Shown one piece after another: positions 6,615 to 11,634 of a stretch of DNA of 11,634 nt. Location: the NCBI GenBank assembly GCA_025964935.1, contig JAOPXW010000271.1, positions 1 to 11,634 on the forward strand, in the 5' to 3' direction. The position numbers were made by a program, and so were the translations under genes. Within the stretch, counting starts at the first letter, position 1. Each line of letters opens with the position of its first letter. The notes under the pieces were generated by a model. The model saw nothing but the letters and a program-made list of their open reading frames with translations, was not told the DNA's origin and searched no databases. Origin of the DNA: Friedmanniella sp. (GTDB taxonomy: Bacteria; Actinomycetota; Actinomycetes; Propionibacteriales; Propionibacteriaceae).

Positions 6615-7388
6615 CTAGTGGATCAGACGACGCGTAGGGAGTCGGCGGGTGGCGAGGGCCAGCCCCGCCAGGATGCTCAGGGCGGGACCGAGGACCACTC
6701 CGGCGGCGATGGAGGCGACAAGCCGGGTGGTGCCGGTTTCGGCCACGTCGGTCACGACCCAGGCGACCACAGCGGCGGCCTCCAGGCGGGCGAGGGCGCG
6801 GAGCCATCGCCACCCGGTCCGGAGGCGACCGAGGGTGGGCGCCAGGAGGAGGAAGCCGGCGGCGAGGAGCAGGAACCCAGACCTCTGGAAATAGGTGCCC
6901 AGGTTGTCGAGGGCGTCCGCCGTGACGCCGAAGGACACGATGTCGGGGGTGGGTCGGAAGCCGCCGGAGAACCACCACCGCGTGTAGCTGAGGTACATCA
7001 GGTCGTTGAGCGCCCCGAGGATGCCTCCCAGCATGACCAGCAGAACGGCGAGCTGGTCCCGCGGGTGACGGGAGACCGTGGCGCGGACCACCGACAGGAA
7101 GAGCACCGTCAGGGCGAGGTAGGCGATCGGCCCCAGGGTGTCGCGCAGCGCGACATCCCACCAGATCGTGTGCATCCGCTCGTTGACGGCGACGTAGTAG
7201 GTCGCCAGGTCCTCCATCACCCCGGCCGGGGTGGTGACGAAGGGGATCCGTGGGGCCAGTGCGCCGGTCGCGTCGAGGAGGAAGAGGACGGTCTGGACGA
7301 GGAACGCTCCACCGGCGGTGAAACCGGCCGCACGGCCCCACCGGCCCCAGGCCTCGGGTTCCGGGCTCGCCGGCGTTGTTGTGATCAT
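6615..7388 (-). CDS. Unrecognised multi-pass membrane protein upstream of arr
   Basis: This 257-residue protein belongs to no family I can name. Five to six hydrophobic helices are visible, near residues 19-40, 84-104, 112-134, 168-186, 200-216 and 224-246. A longer soluble stretch of about 43 residues lies between helices one and two (41-83) and contains the Trp/Tyr-rich segments EDLATYYVAVNERMHTIWWD and LRDTLGP. A second polar loop (136-166) is also aromatic. Overall shape resembles DUF4386-type membrane proteins, but I do not claim membership. The start ATG (7388-7386) has GGGGAG eight bases upstream. It probably shares a transcript with arr, which begins 28 bases after its stop, so a role in envelope or antibiotic response is possible but unproven. 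Confidence 0.78.
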   Translation of the reverse strand: MITTTPASPEPEAWGRWGRAAGFTAGGAFLVQTVLFLLDATGALAPRIPFVTTPAGVMEDLATYYVAVNERMHTIWWDVALRDTLGPIAYLALTVLFLSVVRATVSRHPRDQLAVLLVMLGGILGALNDLMYLSYTRWWFSGGFRPTPDIVSFGVTADALDNLGTYFQRSGFLLLAAGFLLLAPTLGRLRTGWRWLRALARLEAAAVVAWVVTDVAETGTTRLVASIAAGVVLGPALSILAGLALATRRLPTRRLIH

Positions 7389-7493
7389 GGCTGCAGCTCC
7401 CCGACCGGCGCTCCAGTGGCGCTCAAGACGGCTCCACGATAGTCATCGAGGGCCGAGCCGCTCCTCCGCATTTTCGCTGCCGTTCGCTGCGGG

Positions 7494-7522
7494 TAGACAC
7501 TGCCCGCTCGCGCCTGTAGCGT
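7494..7522 (+). promoter_or_regulatory. Candidate housekeeping-type promoter of the desaturase
   Basis: TAGACA (7494-7499) matches five of six bases of the TTGACA -35 consensus. After exactly 17 bases comes TAGCGT (7517-7522), which fits the TAnnnT -10 pattern. The predicted transcript would start near 7529, inside the palindrome at 7521-7535, leaving a leader of roughly 180 bases before ATG 7712. Confidence 0.5.
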
Positions 7523-7535
7523 TTACAGCGTAAAC
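7521..7535. promoter_or_regulatory. Palindromic operator candidate overlapping the desaturase promoter
   Basis: GTTTAC (7521-7526), spacer AGC, GTAAAC (7530-7535) form a perfect 6-base inverted repeat. It overlaps the last two bases of the candidate -10 and the likely transcription start, a classic repressor position. TetR-family regulators commonly control bacterial desaturase genes, but no such regulator gene lies in the window. A related half-site, GTTTAC, occurs at 325-330. Confidence 0.5.
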
Positions 7536-7652
7536 CTACGTTCGAGAAGCCTGACGTAGGCGAGGGCTGGGAATCACGTCCGACCCTGGTGACTCGACAG
7601 TCGACCCTCAGGGGTTTCCGGCCGCGATGCGACACGTCGTCTCTCGTCGTCG

Positions 7653-7671
7653 GACCCGGAGCGCCCGGGTC
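7653..7671 (+). repeat. Stem-loop in the desaturase leader
   Basis: GACCCGG (7653-7659), loop AGCGC, CCGGGTC (7665-7671) form a perfect 7-base G/C-rich stem. No T-run follows, so it is not an obvious terminator. It lies in the predicted 5' untranslated region, about 40 bases before the chosen start codon. Confidence 0.4.
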
Positions 7672-7711
7672 GCCCACCGATACCGGCTTGATTGGTTTTC
7701 ATTTGTCTGTC

Positions 7712-8851
7712 ATGTCTCGCAGTGCTCACCCCTCGGTGACGGCCGCCGAGCCGGTTGAGCAGCCACCCCGAAGGGCCGCCGCCGCCAGCTCGACCGCAGG
7801 TGGGTCAGGACCCCGGGCGGGCAGCAGCTTCACCGCCTTGACCCGTCAGGTTCACGACCTCGGCCTGATGCGTCGTCGGTACGGGTACTACTGGTCGAAG
7901 CTCGTGGGTGCCGTCCTGGTGCTGTCCGGGTGGGTGGCGGGGTTCGTGTGGATCGGCGACAGCTGGTGGCAGCTCGCCTCGGCCGCCGCCCTCGCCGTGA
8001 TCATGACCCAGGTCGCGTTCCTCGGCCACGACGCCGCCCACCGTCAGATGTTCAAGTCCGGTCGGTGGAACGACTGGATCAGCCTGATCGTGGCGAACCT
8101 GCTGGTCGGCCTGAGCTACGGCTGGTGGCAGAGCAAGCACACCCGGCACCACGCCAACCCCAACAAGGACGGCGCCGACCCCGACCTTGCTCTCAGTGCG
8201 GTCGCGTTCACCCCCGAACGCGCCACCCGGCACCGCAGCCGGCTGCTGCGGTGGCTGGTCGCCCACCAGGGCTGGTACTTCTTTCCGCTCCTGCTGTTGG
8301 AGGGGCTGTCGCTGCACGCCGACGGCATCCGCCGGGTCGCCCGCCGACAGAAGATCGAGCTGCGCTGGGTCGAGGCCACGTTCCTCCTCGTCCGCCTCGG
8401 CGGCCTGACCGCCCTGGTGTTCTGGGTGCTGCCACCCGAGAAGGCCATCGCCGTGTTGGCGGTCCAGCTCGCCGTCTTCGGCTTCTACATGGGTTCCTCG
8501 TTCGCTCCCAACCACATCGGGATGCCGCTGGTCTCCCCGAACCTGAAGCTCGACTTCCTTCGCCGGCAGGTGCTGGTGAGCCGCAACATCTCTGGTGGGC
8601 CGATGATGTCGATCTTCATGGGCGGGCTCAACTACCAGATCGAGCATCACCTGTTCCCGTCGATGGCCCGGCCGCACCTCCGCAAGGTTCAGCCGCTGGT
8701 GGTGGCTCACTGCGCTGCCGAGGGTGTCCCTTACACCCAGACGAGTCTGTGGGAGGCGTACGGGACCGTGGTCGGCTACCTCAACACGGTCGGCCTCAAG
8801 GGCAGGGACCCGTTCCTCTGCCCCCTGGTCGCCCAACGGCGAGCCCTGTAG
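7712..8851 (+). CDS. Membrane fatty acid (acyl-lipid/acyl-CoA) desaturase
   Basis: This 379-residue integral membrane di-iron enzyme would introduce a double bond into a fatty acyl chain using O2 and reduced electron carriers. The three histidine boxes are present: HDAAH (106-110), HTRHH (143-147) and QIEHH (309-313), with the accessory NHIG (267-270) typical of this subfamily. Hydrophobic helices lie near 63-82, 87-105, 123-137, 187-200, 222-240 and 246-262. The QxxHH third box and overall order resemble the front-end (delta-6-like) group rather than the DesA3 type, but position specificity cannot be read from sequence. ATG 7712 is preferred to GTG 7589 because the codons between them include GGT TTT CAT TTG TCT, unlike normal usage here. 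Neither start has a good ribosome binding site. The first 35 residues look disordered. It is transcribed alone, possibly under repressor control. Confidence 0.92.
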   Translation: MSRSAHPSVTAAEPVEQPPRRAAAASSTAGGSGPRAGSSFTALTRQVHDLGLMRRRYGYYWSKLVGAVLVLSGWVAGFVWIGDSWWQLASAAALAVIMTQVAFLGHDAAHRQMFKSGRWNDWISLIVANLLVGLSYGWWQSKHTRHHANPNKDGADPDLALSAVAFTPERATRHRSRLLRWLVAHQGWYFFPLLLLEGLSLHADGIRRVARRQKIELRWVEATFLLVRLGGLTALVFWVLPPEKAIAVLAVQLAVFGFYMGSSFAPNHIGMPLVSPNLKLDFLRRQVLVSRNISGGPMMSIFMGGLNYQIEHHLFPSMARPHLRKVQPLVVAHCAAEGVPYTQTSLWEAYGTVVGYLNTVGLKGRDPFLCPLVAQRRAL

Positions 8852-8895
8852 CCGTACGGCCGCACCCTGCGCGTCCGCGGGAGAGGCCGCCGACG

Positions 8896-10140
8896 CTAGG
8901 AATGCTGGGGCCGGTCCGCGGGGCGGTGGCCTTTGGCCTTGAGCTCGCCCGTCTCGGCGACGCGGCTCGCCACGTCCCGCAGCTTCACGTTGAGGTGCTG
9001 GGATGAGCGCCGCAGGAGGTCGAAGGCGTCCTCTGGGGTGAGCTTCAGCCGCTCCATCAGGATGCCCTTGGCTTGGCCGATCACGTCCCGGGACAGCAGC
9101 GCCTGCTCCAGCCCCTGGTGCAGGCTCTGCAGGGTGCTGCGCTCCTCGACGGCCCGGGCCGCCACCGAGGCGTGCGCGGCCAGGATCAGTCCGATCTCTT
9201 GCGCGGTGTCGTCGAAGGCGTCCGGAGTGACACCGTAGGAGTTCAGGGATCCACCGCCCGCGCCGACCGGGCCGCCGGGCTCTGTGGCCACGTGGGAGGA
9301 GAGGACCGACTGCACACCGGACTCGGTCGGTCGAGACCCGAGGGCCGGCCAGCGGTCGTCGGGGAACGACTCCGCGTACACCGTGGGGGCGTTGACGGCG
9401 TCCAGGCAGGGGCCCTCCTCTGCCTCATACTGGGCCCGGTCCACGGCCGTCGCCGCCTCATGGGTGGTCGCGGCAGTGCGGTATCCGCTCGGCTCGGAGA
9501 GCGTGACGCTCGCCATCTGGCAGCCGGTCATGGTGGACACTGCCGCCTCGGCAATCTGGGCGAACACGTCATCCATACTGTCGGCGCTGTAGAGCTGCTG
9601 GGCGAGGTCGGCGAACACCATGGCGAGACGGGTCGGCGAAGCATCTGCCTCCCGCAGCTTCGTCGCCTCCTCACGATCGGCAGCGGCTCGGGTCCGTTCG
9701 CTCCGCGCCCCGTCTCGGCTCTCGCGTTCGGCGGCCAGGTCTGCGGGGGTCGCCGCCGGCGCGAAGGAAGCATGCTCGTCGGCCGAACCCGGCTCCGCGG
9801 TGCCGGTGCCCAGCTCCTGGTCCCGCTGGTCGAACGCTGCCTCCCGACGGTCGGCAGCGCGTTCCCTGGCGTCGGCGGCTTTCTCCCGCCCATCAGCAAG
9901 CTCGTCTCGTCGATCCCCGACGAAGTCGCGCTTGTCAGCGGCCCAGGCGCGTTCGTCGCCGCTCGACTCGACCGACACCAGGCCCGCCTTCTCGGCGTCT
10001 TCACCCACAGCGTCGAGAGTACCCGCCGGAGCCGTACGGCTGGCTTTGCCGACAGGTCGGCCGAAGCCTGGCTCCCGGGCCGACGGCTGCGCCTTGAGGT
10101 GCGCGGCGGCGAAGACGAGCTGCACCCGCACCGCGGTCAC
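8896..10140 (-). CDS. GAF and ANTAR domain signalling protein with charged heptad N-terminus
   Basis: This 414-residue protein has several parts in order. They are an N-terminal tail of about 65 residues; six charged heptads predicted to be a helical coiled coil (67-108); a second Arg/Glu/Ala-rich helical stretch (about 133-170); a GAF domain (about 173-330) with EAEEGPCLDA and RWPALG; and an ANTAR domain (about 343-395) with VIGQAKGILMERLKLTPEDA. ANTAR domains bind paired hairpins in nascent RNA and relieve transcription termination; GAF domains sense small ligands or redox state. The GTG start at 10140 overlaps the WhiB stop in GTGA, and the first 23 codons from it all end in G or C. The alternative GTG at 9978 would give 360 residues and keep all domains. 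It is the last gene of the GAF-WhiB operon and converges on the desaturase, with 44 bases between stops. Confidence 0.88.
   Translation of the reverse strand: MTAVRVQLVFAAAHLKAQPSAREPGFGRPVGKASRTAPAGTLDAVGEDAEKAGLVSVESSGDERAWAADKRDFVGDRRDELADGREKAADARERAADRREAAFDQRDQELGTGTAEPGSADEHASFAPAATPADLAAERESRDGARSERTRAAADREEATKLREADASPTRLAMVFADLAQQLYSADSMDDVFAQIAEAAVSTMTGCQMASVTLSEPSGYRTAATTHEAATAVDRAQYEAEEGPCLDAVNAPTVYAESFPDDRWPALGSRPTESGVQSVLSSHVATEPGGPVGAGGGSLNSYGVTPDAFDDTAQEIGLILAAHASVAARAVEERSTLQSLHQGLEQALLSRDVIGQAKGILMERLKLTPEDAFDLLRRSSQHLNVKLRDVASRVAETGELKAKGHRPADRPQHS
9817..9942 (-). repeat. Six tandem 21-base units encoding charged heptads
   Basis: Within the GAF-ANTAR gene, six consecutive seven-residue units follow x-x-Asp-x-Arg-(Asp/Glu)-x, usually starting Ala-Ala or Leu-Ala (examples LADGREK, AADARER). 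Asp at position 3 and Arg at position 5 are invariant over all six. The DNA units have diverged, so this is a protein-level repeat. It predicts a long charged helix or coiled coil, likely for oligomerisation or signal transfer. Similar Ala-Asp-x-Arg runs occur in other actinobacterial signalling proteins. Confidence 0.7.
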
Positions 10141-10406
10141 CGGCGCTCGGCCGCCGCCTCTCGATTCCGGTCGGCGCGGCGCTTCATCGACCGGCGTTGG
10201 GCCGCGCTCAGACCTCCCCACACGCCGTCATCGACCCCGTTGGAGATGGCCCAGTCCAGACACTCGGCGCGTACGCCGCACGCCTGGCATACCCGCTGGG
10301 CGTCCTCGAGATGGACGCGGGCGGGTCCGGTCGCGCCCAGGGGGAAGAACAGCTCCGGCTCGCGGGTGGCACACGCGGCGCGAGCCCGCCAGTCACTGAC
10401 GCTCAT
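10137..10406 (-). CDS. WhiB-like iron-sulfur transcription regulator
   Basis: This 89-residue protein belongs to the Wbl family, found essentially only in actinobacteria and their phages. Four cysteines that would hold a [4Fe-4S] cluster are present: C12, C40, C43 and C49 (CQAC then GVRAEC). The G-V-W-G-G turn follows at 61-65, then the basic C-terminal region AQRRSMKRRADRNR that in relatives binds DNA. Wbl clusters react with O2 and nitric oxide, and many members bind the principal sigma factor. The ATG overlaps the upstream GAF gene's stop in ATGA, and its own stop overlaps the next gene's GTG in GTGA. It is thus translated as the middle of a tightly coupled trio. A longer frame back to 10523 exists but lies inside the GAF gene and is rejected. 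The particular WhiB class is not assigned. Confidence 0.94.
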   Translation of the reverse strand: MSVSDWRARAACATREPELFFPLGATGPARVHLEDAQRVCQACGVRAECLDWAISNGVDDGVWGGLSAAQRRSMKRRADRNREAAAERR

Positions 10407-11176
10407 CGGGCACCGTGCCCATCGGCCATCGCGGTCATCCGGGCCTCGTGTGCGCACGCCGCGGCGAGGACCTCCGCGAGGCTGGACAGCTCCTCCTGCG
10501 GCCTCTCCCCGTCGTGCACCCACGCCAACGTCTGGAAGATCTCCTCCACCACGCTGGCGATGGCCACGGACCGGACCTGCGGGCTGGTGGCGGCAACGAT
10601 CGACTCGATGCCGTGCACCAGCCCCAGCGGCAGGTCGTCGTGCATCGCGGGAGGGTCCGCCGGTTCCAACGAGGCCGCCGCGGACAGCAGGGAGGCGGCC
10701 GGGTGGGCGAACTGCAGGGCCGCGCGGAGGGAGTCCTCGTCGAACGCATCCTGCTGGCGGGAGTACAGGTTGACGCAGCCGATCACCTCGTCCCCCAGGA
10801 GCACGGGAACAGAGAGAGCGCTCGCCACCTCGAGCGCCCGGGTGGCCGCGACGAACTGCGGCCAGCGGGACTCTTCGGCCCCCAGGGCGTCGGAGACGAT
10901 GGTGCGGGCGTACGCAGCCGCCTCCACGCTGGGCCCCTGTCCGAGTCGGTACTGGATGCGGTCGACCGCCTGCGCGAATCCGTACGAGGACTGGTGGACG
11001 GGGTTTCCGTTGCTGAGCAGGATGACCGAGGCGGCGTCAGCGCCCGGGACTGCTTGCGTGGCGCGTTCGCCCAGATTCGACAGGCGGTGGAGGACGTCGG
11101 ATTCGCGACGGCGCGAACTGCCGAACGGTTCAGCATCGACCGGGTCGAGTCTCACGGAGAAGGCGACTGTGTTCAT
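10403..11176 (-). CDS. GAF domain protein, first gene of the WhiB operon
   Basis: This 257-residue soluble protein has a GAF domain at about 27-168. It is recognisably related to the GAF of the third operon gene: AVDRIQYRLGQGPSVEA here matches AVDRAQYEAEEGPCLDA there. Other GAF features are RWPQFVAATRAL and SVPVLLGDEVIGCVNLYS. The C-terminal 85 residues (about 172-257) look helical but lack the ANTAR hallmark (VIGQAKG), so the output module is unknown or degenerate. The ligand cannot be predicted. The ATG at 11176 has no clear ribosome binding site. Its TGA stop overlaps the WhiB start by four bases. A SigB/SigF-like promoter lies about 70 bases upstream. Confidence 0.85.
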   Translation of the reverse strand: MNTVAFSVRLDPVDAEPFGSSRRRESDVLHRLSNLGERATQAVPGADAASVILLSNGNPVHQSSYGFAQAVDRIQYRLGQGPSVEAAAYARTIVSDALGAEESRWPQFVAATRALEVASALSVPVLLGDEVIGCVNLYSRQQDAFDEDSLRAALQFAHPAASLLSAAASLEPADPPAMHDDLPLGLVHGIESIVAATSPQVRSVAIASVVEEIFQTLAWVHDGERPQEELSSLAEVLAAACAHEARMTAMADGHGAR

Positions 11177-11538
11177 GGCAGAAAACCTGTCAGTCGGAGC
11201 AGGGGACGCGTGATGCGTCGGTCTGTTTCCTCAGCCAGGACGAACGATACCCAGGGATCCGAGCAGATGGCAACGGTTGGTCACCGGTCGGGCCAGAAGG
11301 TCAGCCACGACCTCGTCTCGTGGGGCGGCACCCGGCCCTCCGCCTCGCGGGGGCAGCGTGATCCACCCAGACGGCTACGGTCAGGAACCGCCCCGGCCTG
11401 GCGGCGGACTCTCTCCGGAGAGCGCCCGTGCCTGATCGCGAGCGCACGCCCAGCAGTTGCGCCAGCCGCGGCGGCCGGCGGCCGCGCTCGTCCCGGTGAT
11501 GGGTGGCGGCAGTGCGGACCACGAATAGGAAAAGCACC
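11177..11538. other. Intergenic region, no gene recognised
   Basis: Apart from the candidate stress promoter, this G+C-rich 362-base gap shows no convincing gene on either strand. An 89-codon minus frame (11570-11301) is rich in Arg, Pro and Ala, has no family resemblance and no ribosome binding site, and is treated as a composition artefact. TCTCTCCGGAGAG (11409-11421) is a perfect palindrome around CCGG, of unknown meaning. Confidence 0.5.
11247..11275 (-). promoter_or_regulatory. SigB/SigF-like stress promoter of the GAF-WhiB-ANTAR operon
   Basis: Read on the minus strand, CGTTGC (11275-11270) is followed after 17 bases by GGGTAT (11252-11247). GGGTAT is the characteristic -10 of SigB/SigF-type stress sigma factors in actinobacteria. 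CGTTGC matches four of six bases of the GGTTTC -35. Transcription would start near 11239, giving a leader of about 60 bases before ATG 11176. The match is by eye only. Confidence 0.45.
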
Positions 11539-11582
11539 ATGAAGGTGCCATTACTTAGATTGTTTAGCAATAAGAAATTGCT
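11534..11582 (+). repeat. Two small hairpins, one enclosing the ATG
   Basis: GCACC (11534-11538)/GGTGC (11544-11548) is a perfect 5-base stem whose loop, ATGAA, contains the possible start codon. AGCAAT (11566-11571)/ATTGCT (11577-11582) is a perfect 6-base stem with a 5-base loop. They lie in the low-G+C end of the window. They could regulate translation initiation or be part of a mobile-element end. Confidence 0.4.
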
Positions 11583-11634
11583 GGGGAATCATCGGAGCTG
11601 CCTCACATCATTGTGTGCCGGTGAAATCTGGGCT
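11539..11634 (+). CDS. Possible 5' end of an unrecognised gene, cut by the window edge
   Basis: From ATG 11539 a frame stays open for 32 codons to the last base. AGGA (11527-11530) lies 8 bases upstream as a fair ribosome binding site. The predicted N-terminus (MKVPLLRLFSNKKLLGN, then two cysteines) is basic and hydrophobic and matches nothing I know. The stretch is far less G+C-rich than all other coding DNA here and uses TTA, AGA, AAT and TTG codons, which suggests acquired DNA or non-coding sequence. Another plus frame is also open over most of it, so coding status is doubtful. Confidence 0.28.
   Translation, partial: MKVPLLRLFSNKKLLGNHRSCLTSLCAGEIWA

Larger units (their letters stand above)
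7389..7711. other. Divergent intergenic region and desaturase leader
   Basis: About 323 bases separate the membrane-protein/arr unit from the desaturase. The region holds a promoter-like pair and palindrome (listed separately), a CCTACG (7535-7540)/CGTAGG (7555-7560) inverted repeat, and a perfect 7-base stem-loop at 7653-7671. It also has an unusually A/T-rich stretch (7686-7712, with GATTGGTTTTCATTTG) just before the desaturase ATG. For the minus-strand unit only a weak TATCGT (7441-7436) could act as -10; no -35 was found. No further gene is seen. Confidence 0.6.

Noticed and set aside
7589..7711. 41-residue N-terminal extension of the desaturase from GTG 7589
   Set aside because: Codon use just before 7712 is unlike the gene, and the stretch overlaps the 7653-7671 stem-loop. 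It cannot be fully excluded because ATG 7712 also lacks a ribosome binding site.
8851..8860. GCCGTACGGC palindrome between the desaturase and ANTAR genes as a terminator
   Set aside because: It is a perfect palindrome with no loop and no T-run, and it overlaps the desaturase stop.
10000..10020. GGGTAC on the minus strand (about 10020) as an internal SigB-like promoter for the ANTAR gene
   Set aside because: No GTTT-like -35 stands at the right distance, and the gene is already coupled to WhiB by GTGA.
10407..10523. 39-residue N-terminal extension of the WhiB frame
   Set aside because: It lies within the GAF coding sequence. The ATG at 10406 forms a clean ATGA overlap and gives a typical Wbl length.
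9073..10773. 566-codon plus-strand frame opposite the GAF/WhiB genes
   Set aside because: The opposite strand carries clear GAF, ANTAR and WhiB signatures; the product of this frame is low-complexity.
10197..11542. Two long plus-strand frames (10197-11213 and 10415-11542)
   Set aside because: They are antisense to the WhiB and GAF genes, have no recognisable domains and Ser/Arg-rich composition.
11301..11570. 89-codon minus-strand frame upstream of the GAF gene
   Set aside because: It has no ribosome binding site. It crosses from low- to high-G+C sequence, and its product is mostly Arg, Ala and Pro.

Overview
The window is very G+C-rich, bacterial and gene-dense. It carries a WhiB-like regulator, ANTAR-domain signalling, a NarL-type two-component pair, GTG starts and nearly complete use of G or C at third codon positions. 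Together these point to an actinobacterium, perhaps a soil or rock-surface lineage such as Geodermatophilales or Nakamurellales; that lineage is inference. No RNA genes, CRISPR array or insertion sequence were seen.

Left part (1-3346): the C-terminus of a universal stress protein; a 359-base gap with several palindromes; a four-helix membrane protein of unknown role; a complete flavohemoglobin (nitric oxide dioxygenase); and, convergent and overlapping it by 49 bases, a CPBP-family intramembrane protease.

Middle (3455-6147, + strand): a membrane histidine kinase and a NarL/LuxR response regulator joined by a GTGA stop/start overlap, followed 12 bases later by an aminoglycoside-phosphotransferase-fold protein, so probably one operon. 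Convergent to it on the minus strand (7388 to 6161) is a two-gene unit: an unrecognised multi-pass membrane protein, then arr, the rifamycin ADP-ribosyltransferase, 28 bases further on.

Right part: a divergent intergenic region with a -35/-10 pair and an overlapping 15-base palindrome leads to a membrane fatty-acid desaturase (7712-8851). Convergent to it is the most interesting locus, a minus-strand operon (11176 to 8896) of three signalling genes joined by 4-base stop/start overlaps: a GAF protein, a WhiB-like iron-sulfur protein and a GAF-ANTAR protein with an N-terminal run of six charged heptads. A sequence resembling an actinobacterial SigB/SigF promoter precedes it. The last roughly 100 bases are visibly less G+C-rich and may start a foreign gene that runs off the window.

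The shared theme (inference) is stress adaptation: nitric oxide detoxification, redox or nitric oxide sensing by WhiB, small-ligand sensing by GAF domains, membrane fluidity, and antibiotic inactivation.
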